Counted from the first letter of the stretch, positions 34,020-43,322 are shown. The stretch is DNA of 64,000 nucleotides from Paenibacillus sp. V4I3 (GCF_030817215.1 NZ_JAUSZA010000001.1:1524501-1588500); one strand, 5' to 3'. Numbers and translations: made by a program. The notes: generated by a model from the sequence alone, not told the origin.

Positions 34020-34304
34020 ATGCAAATCAAAAAGAAAAACGACATTGGTGAGATTTTGGACAATTTTTCATCGTTTGCGAAATGGGACGCTTCAGGAGAG
34101 AAACTATACCTAGTGTTTGCTGACAACAAACGCGGAGGGCAATGGACTTTGATGAACTACTCGGATGATCGTTTCAGCGTTCATGGACTTGGCCAAGACT
34201 ATGCAGATGAGAAAGAATCGTTCTTTGAAGAACGTAACAGCGTTGTATCGTTTCTATGGGATAATCGTGCTGCACTCAAAGCAGCGGTCAAACCAACAAC
34301 CTAG
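34020..34304 (+). CDS. Small unknown protein, operon partner of the preceding gene
   Basis: 94 residues with GAGAGGATACGATC before the ATG. The sequence is globular (KLYLVFADNKRGGQWTLMN, FSVHGLGQDYADEKESFF) with no signal peptide or helix-turn-helix. Not recognised. Co-transcribed with the gene before it, and both lie between two sugar uptake loci without an obvious link to them. Confidence 0.65.
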   Translation: MQIKKKNDIGEILDNFSSFAKWDASGEKLYLVFADNKRGGQWTLMNYSDDRFSVHGLGQDYADEKESFFEERNSVVSFLWDNRAALKAAVKPTT

Positions 34305-34334
34305 CATTTGCTAGCTAGGATTAGGACAAGCAAG

Positions 34335-34380
34335 GAAGGCAAGGAACCTACCCACTAGGTGCCGAGCCTTCTTTCTTTTT
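34335..34380 (+). terminator. Terminator overlapping the 3' end of the AraC gene
   Basis: GAAGGC (34335-34340) pairs with GCCTTC (34366-34371), with GG/CC and ACCTA/TAGGT pairs inside, followed by TTCTTTTT. The hairpin spans the stop codon of the convergent AraC gene. Confidence 0.82.
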
Positions 34381-36669
34381 GTCCCGATATTGGCCGGGTG
34401 TTAATCCTTCTTGCTTGCGGAACGAACGAATGAAATTTTGGGAATTGTTATAGCGCAGCTTGGAAGAGATATCTTTGATCGGCATATCGGTTTCGGACAG
34501 CCATTTCTTAGCCATGTTGAACCGGTATGTCGACAAGTAGTCACTGAAGGAACAGTTCGTTTCTTTGCGGAAAATACTGCTCAAATAATTCGCATTATAA
34601 TGCAGCCGGGAGGCGCACTCCTCGAGCGTCAGGTCGGTATCATAATAGTGCTGCACGAGATCAATAATCTTCTCGGAAATGTTGTGGTACTGGGCATCCT
34701 GCCGATCGCGATAAATGCGAATCAGCGGGTGAATGACCTCTGTCCAGAACCAGTCCTCGATTTCGGCAGTCATATGCAGATTCAGGAGCTCCTCGAAGAG
34801 GGACCCTTTGTTCGGATGAATCTGATTCAAGCTGATTCCGGATTCCTGCATCACCATGAGCAGGTTGTTGAGCAGTCTTGCCAGTGGAATTTGATACTCC
34901 TGCGGCGTCAGCGGAGCTGCGAATACGGCTTGCAGCAGCTGTTTCAGCAGCTCTTTGGACTTATCCTTTTCGGCAAGCTTGATGGCATCAATCAATTCAT
35001 TTTCGATCGGCTTCGGATAGTTTAAATTCAGGTAATGCTTCCCTGAGTTAATATTTTCGTACTGAATGATGATGCCCTCACCCAGCTTGATGCGATGCTT
35101 CAAAGCCTCCAGACCTTCCCGATAGGCAATCGACATCTGCGAGAAAGCTTGAATCGGGAGACTCATCCCTATGCTGACATGGAGATTCAGAAAGCTATAG
35201 ATATGCTGCTGCATCTGCTCGGTTAATGCATATACCGTATTGCGAAAGGCAGCTTCTTCGCTATCGGCACTTCCAATCAAGGTGACCACGGTCTGGTCTA
35301 TAATGATGGGAGCGAGACGCTGCTGGGAAGGAATCAGTTCCTCGATCATATTGTGCACAGCGAAGAGCAGCAGCTCCATATTCCGTTTTTCGTAACGCGT
35401 ATTATCGATAGAATCGATCTGCATCGTGATCACTGACATCGTTTTCCACTCTTCAATGTGCTTGTTATAGCCGAACTGCGCCAGCTTCTCCAGCAGCTCG
35501 CTCTGTTTGATATGCCCTTGAAAAGCCTTGATTAAGAAAAACGTCCGTACCTGGCCGATATGCTGGTGGACTTCTCTTTCCAGTTGGGACTTCGATTGGA
35601 ACAAGGTATGGACATGCTCGCTGATCATCTGGAACTCGTTGGCCTTCCGCTTCTGATTCACGGTCACAAGCCCTCCGATTTGGTTCAAAAGAAGCTGGAT
35701 CGGCGAATACATTTTGCGCGAACCTAGCCAAGCTAGGACCATGGAGAGGAGCAGCATCAGGACGCATACATAGATCGTATAGGTTCCAATTTTACTGGAT
35801 TCCTTCGTCAAACTGTCGATGGAGGTTAAGGATAAGTAGGTCCAGTTGTTGAGGTTGGAACGCAGGAAGCTGACGGAATAGGGCTTCTCGTTAATATCCG
35901 CTGAGAACTGGCCCATTGGCGCCTCTAACTGCTTCAAATCTGTAAGGCCAGCTTCGGTTATAGATTTACCGATGAGATTTGCATCCGGATGCATGAGAAT
36001 CCGATTCTGTTCGTCCATAATCAGGATGTCATCCAGATTCTCGGTATCATTTTTAATCAGATCCTGCAGGCTGCAGGCAGGAATGTTAGCCAGAGCCAAG
36101 CCGTATTTCTCCAGACCGGTGGTGGGCAGCTTTTTAACTAGAGAAATACTGTACTCACAGGTAACGCTTCGCGCATTTTCTTCCGTGAAAAACCACTTGG
36201 ATGGATTAAGCGTCCAAACGCTGTTCTCCTGCGTGTTCATCAGACTCATAAGCTTATCGTGATATGGGTAGCTGTCATAGCGGTACAAGCCCGAATTCTT
36301 AATCATCCAGTTTTCCCTGGCATTGATCAAGATGACATCTTCCAGTTTGGTATCAAAAGATTGCATATACCGAATTTCGCTGCGCAGATCGTCATACATC
36401 ATGAAATCGTTTACAGTAAGGGGCATGTCCATCGCCTTTTTGAGTACGGTGGAATTGATGACCTGATTAAGTGTATGGTTGACAGTCGTTAATTTCTGCT
36501 CTACATTGGAGTTGATTTGGGTGATCAACTGCATTTTACCTTCGTTGACATTCTTTTGAATTTCGCTCGACGAGGTGACGAAGGCGAAAGCGCCGATGAA
36601 GATCACCGGCAGAGTGCTGAGCAGGAACCCGAATATGGTCATTTTGCTAAGGAAACTTAAAGAGCGCAT
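34348..36669 (-). CDS. Membrane-anchored AraC-family regulator (sensor-type)
   Basis: 773 residues. Helix 1 (about 8-30), an extracellular Cache-like region (about 30-280), helix 2 (about 283-303; YTIYVCVLMLLLSMVLAWLG), a long cytosolic middle region and a C-terminal AraC double helix-turn-helix (about 665-765; LTLEECASRLHYNANYLSSI, IKDISSKLRYNNSQNFIRSF). Such proteins merge sensing and DNA binding without a kinase. AGGTG lies 9 bases before ATG 36669. Divergent from two solute-binding protein genes, which it probably activates. Confidence 0.9.
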   Translation of the reverse strand: MRSLSFLSKMTIFGFLLSTLPVIFIGAFAFVTSSSEIQKNVNEGKMQLITQINSNVEQKLTTVNHTLNQVINSTVLKKAMDMPLTVNDFMMYDDLRSEIRYMQSFDTKLEDVILINARENWMIKNSGLYRYDSYPYHDKLMSLMNTQENSVWTLNPSKWFFTEENARSVTCEYSISLVKKLPTTGLEKYGLALANIPACSLQDLIKNDTENLDDILIMDEQNRILMHPDANLIGKSITEAGLTDLKQLEAPMGQFSADINEKPYSVSFLRSNLNNWTYLSLTSIDSLTKESSKIGTYTIYVCVLMLLLSMVLAWLGSRKMYSPIQLLLNQIGGLVTVNQKRKANEFQMISEHVHTLFQSKSQLEREVHQHIGQVRTFFLIKAFQGHIKQSELLEKLAQFGYNKHIEEWKTMSVITMQIDSIDNTRYEKRNMELLLFAVHNMIEELIPSQQRLAPIIIDQTVVTLIGSADSEEAAFRNTVYALTEQMQQHIYSFLNLHVSIGMSLPIQAFSQMSIAYREGLEALKHRIKLGEGIIIQYENINSGKHYLNLNYPKPIENELIDAIKLAEKDKSKELLKQLLQAVFAAPLTPQEYQIPLARLLNNLLMVMQESGISLNQIHPNKGSLFEELLNLHMTAEIEDWFWTEVIHPLIRIYRDRQDAQYHNISEKIIDLVQHYYDTDLTLEECASRLHYNANYLSSIFRKETNCSFSDYLSTYRFNMAKKWLSETDMPIKDISSKLRYNNSQNFIRSFRKQEGLTPGQYRDKKKEGSAPSG

Positions 36670-36695
36670 CGCATCCAACACCTATCTATCTTGAG

Positions 36696-36796
36696 GATGA
36701 TTATTCAGACTATCTATGTATTGTAGTCAAGACAGGCGTTAAGAGCAACAATCATCTGAGTGACGGATAATCATTTTCTCTGAATTTGACTATAAA
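36696..36796. promoter_or_regulatory. Divergent control region with ATAATCAT motifs
   Basis: Three related sites: GATGATTATTC (36696-36706, reverse orientation), ACAATCATCT (36748-36757) and GGATAATCATTTTC (36765-36778). The last overlaps the -35 position of a possible promoter whose -10 is TATAAA (36791-36796), as expected for an activator touching sigma. Similar motifs recur before 38694. Binding by the AraC protein is inferred. Confidence 0.5.
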
Positions 36797-36824
36797 ACAC
36801 CGCTGCTATAAGGGAGGATCTCAC

Positions 36825-38348
36825 ATGAGAACAAGTTTATATGGCAAGGGTTTCAAGCTTTTTGGTCTCCTTTTGATAGGACTGCTGATGGTTATTTTGA
36901 ACAGTGCTTGTGAGAAGAACAGCTGGGAAAAGGCAGATGATGTGAACGGAAACCGTCCGGTTATTTCGATCATGGCACCGCTGCATTTTCCGCATCCGCC
37001 CATCCCTGAACTCGTTCAGGAAATCGAGAATCGCACACAAACGAAGCTTGATCTGAACTGGGTTCCGGACGGTATATATACGGATAAAATGAACACCGCG
37101 CTCACCACAAACTCTTTGAAAAAAGCAACCTATGTGAAATATACGGACTACATGCTGATGAAAAATTCGATCCGTTCCGGTGCATTCTGGGATATCGGAC
37201 CTTACTTGGCGGCATACCCGAATCTGAAACAGCTGAACAAGGAAATTTTGGGACAGGCAGCTGTCGATGGCAAAATCTATGGGCTGTATACCGAGCGGCC
37301 TTCCTCTCGTCAGGGCATTATTATTCGTGAGGATTGGCTGAACAATCTGAAGCTGGCCAAGCCGACGAATCTGGATGAGCTATATCAGGTATTGAAAGCT
37401 TTCACGTTCGGCGATCCCGATCTGAATGGGAAGGTAGATACCATCGGTCTGACCGACCGGAATGATTTGGTGTTTGGTGCGTTCAAAACGATCAGCTCTT
37501 ATTTCGGTACTCCGAATAACTGGGGTACTGATGCCGCTGGGAAACTAGTGCCTGAGTTCGAAACCCAGGCCTACGTGGACACGATGAACTATATGAAGAA
37601 GCTGTATGAGGAGAAGCTGATCAATGCTGATTTCGCAGTCACCAGTAAGGAAGTTCAGCGCGATAAACTAATTCGCGGCATTGCGGGCGTCTATATTGGC
37701 AGCATGCAGGATGTGCAGCGTCTTTCGGATGAAGCTCAGCTCATTAACCCGAAGGCGAAGCTCACGCTCGTGAACCATATCGAAGGACCGATGGGTTTTA
37801 AAATTTGGTCGATTCCCAATTATAGTGCGCTCTACCTGTTCTCGAAAAAAGCGATTCGTACCGAAGCGGAATTGAAGCAGATGCTGCAATTTTTTGATCG
37901 CACGATGGATAAAGATGTCGCCAACTTGATGAAGTACGGGCTGGAGGGACGTCATTATACAGCCAAAGGGGATCAAGTTCAACTCTCGGAAGAGACCTCT
38001 AAGCTCCGTGTGAATGAAGTGAATGCGCTGTATGCACTCATGATTGCTGATCTGAACAATCCGAAGGTCATGCGCGTCTCGGAGAGCGAGTCCTTGTCGC
38101 AGCTCGCGGATCGGCTGAGCTTGGACAATGAGAAAAACGTCGTCAAAGACCCGACCGTTGGTCTAGAGTCGAAGACCTACGACGAGCGAGGCGTCGAATT
38201 GTACAAAATTGTATCGGACGCTACGTACAATTACATCTTGGGGAAACTGGACAAAGCCGCATTCCAGCAAGAAATTGAGCGCTGGAAGCGGAGTGGCGGC
38301 GGTCAGATGATAAGAGAGTACAACGAGGCTTATAGTAAACGAGGTTGA
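36825..38348 (+). CDS. Solute-binding lipoprotein, paralogue 1
   Basis: 507 residues; lipobox ILNSACEK after the signal peptide. The mature protein is a type I sugar-binding fold with an EF-hand-like acidic loop (DPDLNGKVDTIGLTDRND) that probably binds calcium. The ATG at 36825 follows GGGAGGATCTCAC. It is clearly related to the next gene along its whole length (WDIGPYL, TIGLTDRNDL and PNNWG shared) but has its own terminator and no permease directly after it, so it may use the permeases downstream of its paralogue. Confidence 0.88.
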   Translation: MRTSLYGKGFKLFGLLLIGLLMVILNSACEKNSWEKADDVNGNRPVISIMAPLHFPHPPIPELVQEIENRTQTKLDLNWVPDGIYTDKMNTALTTNSLKKATYVKYTDYMLMKNSIRSGAFWDIGPYLAAYPNLKQLNKEILGQAAVDGKIYGLYTERPSSRQGIIIREDWLNNLKLAKPTNLDELYQVLKAFTFGDPDLNGKVDTIGLTDRNDLVFGAFKTISSYFGTPNNWGTDAAGKLVPEFETQAYVDTMNYMKKLYEEKLINADFAVTSKEVQRDKLIRGIAGVYIGSMQDVQRLSDEAQLINPKAKLTLVNHIEGPMGFKIWSIPNYSALYLFSKKAIRTEAELKQMLQFFDRTMDKDVANLMKYGLEGRHYTAKGDQVQLSEETSKLRVNEVNALYALMIADLNNPKVMRVSESESLSQLADRLSLDNEKNVVKDPTVGLESKTYDERGVELYKIVSDATYNYILGKLDKAAFQQEIERWKRSGGGQMIREYNEAYSKRG

Positions 38349-38365
38349 TGATGGGAAAGATGAGG

Positions 38366-38399
38366 AAACCGCTGGCGCTGTTGCGCGGCGGTTTTTTTT
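38366..38399 (+). terminator. Terminator after binding protein 1
   Basis: AACCGC and GCGGTT arms, with TGGCGC/GCGC inside and a TGTT loop, are followed by T8. Confidence 0.87.
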
Positions 38400-38460
38400 G
38401 CGTTTTGGTTTGCTGCTGGAGGAGATGAGCGGCCTCGGGGGAGGCCTGGTCTAGGCTGAG

Positions 38461-38532
38461 ACGATGATTTTCATCGTTAAAGTTGCGTATGAGCGTGTAC
38501 GAGTACGTGTAGCGATGAAAAACATCGCTACA
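38461..38532. promoter_or_regulatory. Two related palindromes in the gap between paralogues
   Basis: ACGATGA TTT TCATCGT (38461-38477) and TGTAGCGATG AAAAA CATCGCTACA (38508-38532) are both perfect and share a CGATG/CATCG core. Neither is followed by a T run, so they look like binding sites or RNA hairpins, not terminators. The gap 38349-38693 holds no gene. Confidence 0.55.
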
Positions 38533-38546
38533 GTAGCAGGAAGAGC

Positions 38547-38651
38547 GGATAATCATCTCCCCGACCGATAATCATCATCTCACATCCCATGCCAAACGGG
38601 GTCTAAATGAGTAAATGATTATTTCGGTACCTCCCTACGGCCGTGTAGTGT
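38547..38651 (+). promoter_or_regulatory. ATAATCAT motif cluster upstream of binding protein 2
   Basis: GGATAATCATCTCC (38547-38560) and CGATAATCATCATC (38566-38579) are 19 bp apart, and AAATGATTATTTC (38613-38625, reverse) lies closer to the gene. A possible -10, TAGTGT, is at 38646-38651. The motif is shared with 36696-36778. Confidence 0.5.
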
Positions 38652-38693
38652 GGAACTTGTAGCACACAACAATTTCGCGGAGGTCTAACCAAT

Positions 38694-40223
38694 ATGAAGA
38701 GAAAATTAGTCTCGATTCCACTTAGCGTTCTGCTTGTTTCCAGCTTTGCGCTGGCAGCTTGCTCAGACGGGGGGAAGTCAACTCCTGCAGCTACGACTGG
38801 TGTGGTAGAGTCGCCTAAAGCAACAGCAGACAATAAACCGACAGCAATCACGATTATGGCACCGCTGAACACAGCACAAACGCCGCCGGATACGATTATT
38901 AAAGAACTCGAAAAGTTAACGAATACGAAGTTAACGTATCAATTTTTCCCGGCGGATACGTATGAGGAGAAGCTGAATACGACGTTCGCTACAGGCGCAA
39001 TGCCGCAAGTCACTTACCTGAAAAACCAGGCAACATTTATTCAGATGAAATCAGCCATTCGTGACGGACAATTCTGGGAAATTGGTCCTCTACTGAAGGA
39101 CTTCCCCAACCTGAGTAAATTGAAATCTACGACCAATGATAATACGAAAGTGGATGGCAAGCTATACACACTTTATCGCGGTGTAGACATTGCCCGTCAA
39201 GGCCTCATCTATCGAAAAGATTGGGCGGATAAGCTGGGACTGAAGCCACCTGCAACAACGGAAGATTTGGTTGCCATGATGAAGGCGTTCACTGAAAATG
39301 ATCCTGACGGCAACGGCAAAAAGGATACTATCGGCTTAACGGATCGTAATGATCTCATTTACGGATCTTTCAAAACCGTTGCTACTTGGTTCGGCGTACC
39401 GAACAATTGGGGCCTTAAAGATGGCAAGCTGCAGCCTGAGTTCATGTTCCCCGAATATGTAGCGACAATGGATTACTACAAGAAGCTGCGTGATGGTGGA
39501 CTTATCAACAAGGACTTCGCAGCTACAAGTAAAACCGATCAACAGAAACTGTTCACGAATGGTACAGCTGGTATGTATATCGGTGCCATGACGGATGTTT
39601 CGTCTCTTAATAAAGATTTGATCAAAAACGTGACTACCGCTGTGGTGGATGTGCATAGTATGGTCGCTGGGCCAAGCGGTAAATTCGCGGCATGGGCTCT
39701 TCCTGGCTATGCGAACGTCGTTCTGTTCCCGAAATCCGCTACAAAAACAGAAGCTGAGCTAAAGAAGGTCTTGGCCTTCTTTGACAAAATGATGACGCCT
39801 GAAGTTGCCAACGTTGCAAACTGGGGCATTAAAGATACTAACTACAGCGTAATCGACAACAAAGCGAAGAAGCTGGATGAAGAGAAATGGACACGCGAGG
39901 TTAAGCCTTTCACGGACGCGGCCATTGGTGATGAAGATACTTCCGGCAGATACTTGGGTATTCCTACGATTCCTGCTCAAGGTAAGGCAGATGAACTTAA
40001 GATTGCCAATCTGAAGTTTGCTGTGCAGGATCCAGTAGCTGCTTTGGATTCGAAAACGAACCAGGAGAAGGGCGTCCAACTTCAAGATGTGATTAAAGAT
40101 GCAACGAATAAATATATCTATGGCACGATTGATAAGGCAGGTTTTGATAAGGCTATTGAAGATTGGAAGAGTCGTGGAGGCAGCAAAATTATCGAGGAAT
40201 ACAACGCTGTTTATAAAAAATAA
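38694..40223 (+). CDS. Solute-binding lipoprotein, paralogue 2
   Basis: 509 residues; lipobox ALAACSDG. Same fold and landmarks as paralogue 1, including the acidic loop DPDGNGKKDTIGLTDRND and FGVPNNWG. GCGGAGGTCTAACCAAT precedes the ATG. A stem-loop separates it from two permease genes, so it is the dedicated binding subunit of that importer. The YteR-like hydrolase downstream suggests the ligand is an unsaturated rhamnogalacturonan fragment. Confidence 0.91.
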   Translation: MKRKLVSIPLSVLLVSSFALAACSDGGKSTPAATTGVVESPKATADNKPTAITIMAPLNTAQTPPDTIIKELEKLTNTKLTYQFFPADTYEEKLNTTFATGAMPQVTYLKNQATFIQMKSAIRDGQFWEIGPLLKDFPNLSKLKSTTNDNTKVDGKLYTLYRGVDIARQGLIYRKDWADKLGLKPPATTEDLVAMMKAFTENDPDGNGKKDTIGLTDRNDLIYGSFKTVATWFGVPNNWGLKDGKLQPEFMFPEYVATMDYYKKLRDGGLINKDFAATSKTDQQKLFTNGTAGMYIGAMTDVSSLNKDLIKNVTTAVVDVHSMVAGPSGKFAAWALPGYANVVLFPKSATKTEAELKKVLAFFDKMMTPEVANVANWGIKDTNYSVIDNKAKKLDEEKWTREVKPFTDAAIGDEDTSGRYLGIPTIPAQGKADELKIANLKFAVQDPVAALDSKTNQEKGVQLQDVIKDATNKYIYGTIDKAGFDKAIEDWKSRGGSKIIEEYNAVYKK

Positions 40224-40258
40224 TGAGATAGTCGCGAATCATGCAGGTTGAAGGCGGG

Positions 40259-40286
40259 AAGGCTGCTGATCTTGCAGCAGTCTTCT
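40259..40286 (+). terminator. Intercistronic stem-loop after binding protein 2
   Basis: GAAGGCTGCTG (40259-40269) pairs with CAGCAGTCTTC (40276-40286) through 11 pairs including one G-U. There is no T run, so it likely stabilises the upstream message or partly attenuates, giving more binding protein than permease. Confidence 0.6.
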
Positions 40287-40322
40287 CAGTGTAAATGAAT
40301 CGCCCGGAAAGGAAGAAGTCGT

Positions 40323-41273
40323 ATGCAGGAAGTGAATATAGCACAACGTGTGGTGGCTGGGAAACAAAGCAGTGAGCTGGGTAGACGACTCTGGAAAAAC
40401 AAATGGATCTATGTCATGCTGCTGCCGGGAGTCTTATATTTTCTCGTTTTCAAATATATTCCCATGTACGGATTGATCATTTCATTTCAGAATTATAAAC
40501 CGTTTAAAGGGGTTAGCGGGAGTGAATGGGTCGGTTTAGAGCATTTTCGGCGGTTATTTACAGAGCCGGATTTCTTGATTATTTTAAGCAATACGTTAAT
40601 TTTATTTGTCATGAATCTCTTGTTTTATTTCCCGATTCCTATCATTCTGGCACTCATGCTAAATGAAGTCAGAGGGGATCTTTTCAAAAAAGTATTTCAA
40701 ACGATCGTCTATCTTCCTCACTTTATGTCCTGGGTCATTATCGTCTCGATCAGTTTCGTTATGCTGACGATGGACGGCGGAATTATCAACGATATTATTG
40801 AGTTTTTCGGTTTTGAAAAGATTAATTTCTTGTTAGCTCCGGAATGGTTTAGACCGATCTATATTCTTCAGGTCATTTGGAGAGAAGCGGGTTGGGGCAC
40901 GATTATTTATCTGGCGGCGATTGCTTCTATCGATCCTCAATTGTATGAGGCTGCCCGTATGGATGGTGCAGGACGGATTAGACAAATATGGCATATTACA
41001 TTGCCCGCTATTCGAAGTGTCATCATTGTTTTGTTAATTTTGAAAATTGGTGCGGTTCTCGAACTCGGTTTTGAACATGTCTACTTGCTTCTTAACTCCA
41101 TGAACCGAAATGTTGCGGAGATCATTGATACTTATGTATATACGGCAGGGTTAAAACAAGGGCAGTTCAGTTACAGTGCTGCTATCGGATTGTTCAAATC
41201 GTTTATTGGACTTGTTCTGGTTATGTTAGTTAACCGAATTGCCAAGAAGATGGGTGAAGAGGGCGTTTACTAG
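40323..41273 (+). CDS. Sugar ABC transporter permease, LplB type
   Basis: 316 residues, six helices. The loop LYEAARMDGAGRIRQIWHIT and TLPAIRSVIIVLLIL is present. First membrane subunit of the importer that goes with the upstream binding protein. GGAAGAAGTCGT precedes the ATG. No ATPase gene nearby. Confidence 0.92.
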   Translation: MQEVNIAQRVVAGKQSSELGRRLWKNKWIYVMLLPGVLYFLVFKYIPMYGLIISFQNYKPFKGVSGSEWVGLEHFRRLFTEPDFLIILSNTLILFVMNLLFYFPIPIILALMLNEVRGDLFKKVFQTIVYLPHFMSWVIIVSISFVMLTMDGGIINDIIEFFGFEKINFLLAPEWFRPIYILQVIWREAGWGTIIYLAAIASIDPQLYEAARMDGAGRIRQIWHITLPAIRSVIIVLLILKIGAVLELGFEHVYLLLNSMNRNVAEIIDTYVYTAGLKQGQFSYSAAIGLFKSFIGLVLVMLVNRIAKKMGEEGVY

Positions 41274-41295
41274 GAGAGAACAGGAGGTTTACACC

Positions 41296-42171
41296 ATGGT
41301 AGAAGATAAAACGCTAGGCGGAAGAATGTTTGGTATCATCAATTACTTGTTACTGACAATCATTGGTCTCATTACGCTTATCCCCTTTGTACACGTTGTA
41401 GCGGGTTCCTTTACGACAAGCGCGGAAATGGCTGCCAAGAAATTTGTCATCATTCCGACGGATTGGAGTATAGAGGCATATCGATTCATTTTCTCAACGA
41501 ATACTATTTTTAAAGCCATGGGTGTTTCGATTGGTACCACGCTTGCGGGAACGATCATAAGTATGTTTATCACAGCTCTGATGGCCTACGGTTTGTCCCG
41601 TAGAGACGTTGATGGAAGAAAAATCATTATGTTTCTTGTTGTGTTTACAATGTTGTTTCACGGCGGGTTGGTTCCGACCTTCCTGGTTGTGAAGGAATTG
41701 GGGATGATCGACAGCTATGCGTCGTTGATTCTTCCTTCTGCGATTAGTGCATTTAATTTAATTATTTTGAAAAATTTCTTTCAAAACATTCCAGAGGGAC
41801 TCGAAGAGTCGGCTAAGATCGATGGATGCAGCGACTTTGGAATCTTGTTCCGAATTGTGCTGCCCCTATCGATGCCTGCTATTGCAACCATCTCGTTATT
41901 CTACGCCGTGACGTATTGGAACACTTACCTCAGCGCGATTCTTTACTTGAATGAGAGTGCGAAGTGGCCGATTCAGGTCCTCCTCCGACAAATTGTCGTG
42001 CTCGCTAGCGGGATGGATGTCAGTGCGGATTTGGATAGTGTCACACCGCCTCCTGCACAATCGATTAAGATGGCTGTTATCGTCGTTGCGACTTTACCGA
42101 TCTTGTGTGTGTATCCGTTCTTGCAAAAGCACTTTGCTAAAGGGGCTATGATCGGCTCCATTAAGGGGTAA
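41296..42171 (+). CDS. Sugar ABC transporter permease, YtcP type
   Basis: 291 residues, six helices, second membrane subunit; loop GLEESAKIDGCSDFGILFRI. The C-terminus YPFLQKHFAKGAMIGSIKG is typical. The ATG at 41296 follows CAGGAGGTTTACACC; the longest frame begins inside the first permease gene and has no site. Operon with the genes before and after. Confidence 0.92.
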   Translation: MVEDKTLGGRMFGIINYLLLTIIGLITLIPFVHVVAGSFTTSAEMAAKKFVIIPTDWSIEAYRFIFSTNTIFKAMGVSIGTTLAGTIISMFITALMAYGLSRRDVDGRKIIMFLVVFTMLFHGGLVPTFLVVKELGMIDSYASLILPSAISAFNLIILKNFFQNIPEGLEESAKIDGCSDFGILFRIVLPLSMPAIATISLFYAVTYWNTYLSAILYLNESAKWPIQVLLRQIVVLASGMDVSADLDSVTPPPAQSIKMAVIVVATLPILCVYPFLQKHFAKGAMIGSIKG

Positions 42172-42227
42172 GGAAGGGATTTCAATTAATCCAAAAATCT
42201 ATGTAGACATAGAGAGGAAAATTCAAA

Positions 42228-43322
42228 ATGACTCAAACTTTAATTAAATCACCCATCGAATGGGCAATAGCTGCCTGCGATTCAATTATGAGCACGTACA
42301 CGCCTATGGAGCTGCCGCCTGCCGAGCGCTGGCATTACCACCAAGGTGTTTTCTTATGCGGCATGGAAATGCTGTGGGAAGCTGAACAAGATGATCGCTA
42401 TGACGCCTACATTCAGGCGTACGTGGATGGTTTGATCGACGAACACGGCAATCTCTATTTCGCGCGGGATGAGCTGGATGCGGTTCAAGCGGGGCTTTTG
42501 TTGTTTCGATTGGAAAAACAGACAGGACACAGCAAATACCGAATCGCTGCGGATAAGCTGAGAAACTTGCTGAACACGCTGAATCTTACTTCGGAGGGCG
42601 GTTACTGGCATAAAGATAAATATGCCTACAACATGTGGTTGGACGGCTTGTATATGGCGGGTGTCTTCTCATTGAAATATGCGAATGCATACGGAGACCT
42701 TGGCTTGCGTGGAACCGCGCTGCATCAAGAGAAACTAATGCGTAAATATATGAAAGACGAAGAGACAGGGCTTCTGTACCATGCCTGGGACGAAAGCCGG
42801 AAGATGCCATGGGCGAATGCCGAAACTGGCTGTTCACCGGAATTTTGGGGCCGCTCACTCGGCTGGTATGGCCTAGCGGTTACACAATTCCTTGATGAGC
42901 TCCCGGTGGACGAACCAGGGCGCGAAGAGTTAGTTAACTCGTTGCGTGATTTCGTCCATGCCTTGATTCGTTATCAAGATCCGGAGAGCGGACTCTGGTA
43001 TCAAATCGTTGACAAGGGTGGTCAATCCGATAACTGGCTGGAGACATCCTGTACGAATCTGTTCGTATACACGATTGCCAAAGCGATTAAGCACGGGGTT
43101 GTCGGTCAAGAATGTGTAGACGCAGCTGTGAAGGGATATGAAGGACTGATCCGAACGCTAAAGTTCGACGAGCAGGAGCGGGTGATATTGCCGCTGATCT
43201 GTATCGGGACGTCAGCAGGCGATTATGAGAACTATGTGACTCGTCCGACTAGCGAGAACGACCTGCATGGCGTTGGCACATTCGTGATGGCCTGTGTAGA
43301 AATGGAGTCACTCATGAAGTAA
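42228..43322 (+). CDS. yteR: Unsaturated rhamnogalacturonyl hydrolase, GH105 (YteR-like)
   Basis: 364 residues forming an (alpha/alpha)6 barrel. MWLDGLYMAG carries Asp139, matching the general acid Asp143 of Bacillus YteR, and HAWDESRKMPWANAETG followed by EFWGRSLGWYGLA match its substrate-binding region. The enzyme hydrates and cleaves the unsaturated galacturonyl residue left by rhamnogalacturonan lyases. There is no signal peptide, so it acts in the cytosol after import by the upstream transporter. AGAGAGGAAAATTCAAA precedes the ATG. YesR is the close alternative. Confidence 0.88.
   Translation: MTQTLIKSPIEWAIAACDSIMSTYTPMELPPAERWHYHQGVFLCGMEMLWEAEQDDRYDAYIQAYVDGLIDEHGNLYFARDELDAVQAGLLLFRLEKQTGHSKYRIAADKLRNLLNTLNLTSEGGYWHKDKYAYNMWLDGLYMAGVFSLKYANAYGDLGLRGTALHQEKLMRKYMKDEETGLLYHAWDESRKMPWANAETGCSPEFWGRSLGWYGLAVTQFLDELPVDEPGREELVNSLRDFVHALIRYQDPESGLWYQIVDKGGQSDNWLETSCTNLFVYTIAKAIKHGVVGQECVDAAVKGYEGLIRTLKFDEQERVILPLICIGTSAGDYENYVTRPTSENDLHGVGTFVMACVEMESLMK

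Noticed and set aside
34411..35025. 204-codon frame on the plus strand
   Set aside because: It is entirely antisense to the C-terminal part of the AraC regulator gene, whose domain pattern is convincing.
38221..38556. 111-codon frame on the minus strand in the gap between binding proteins
   Set aside because: It crosses the end of a real gene, a terminator and a palindrome; low-complexity Ser/Arg content and no start signals.
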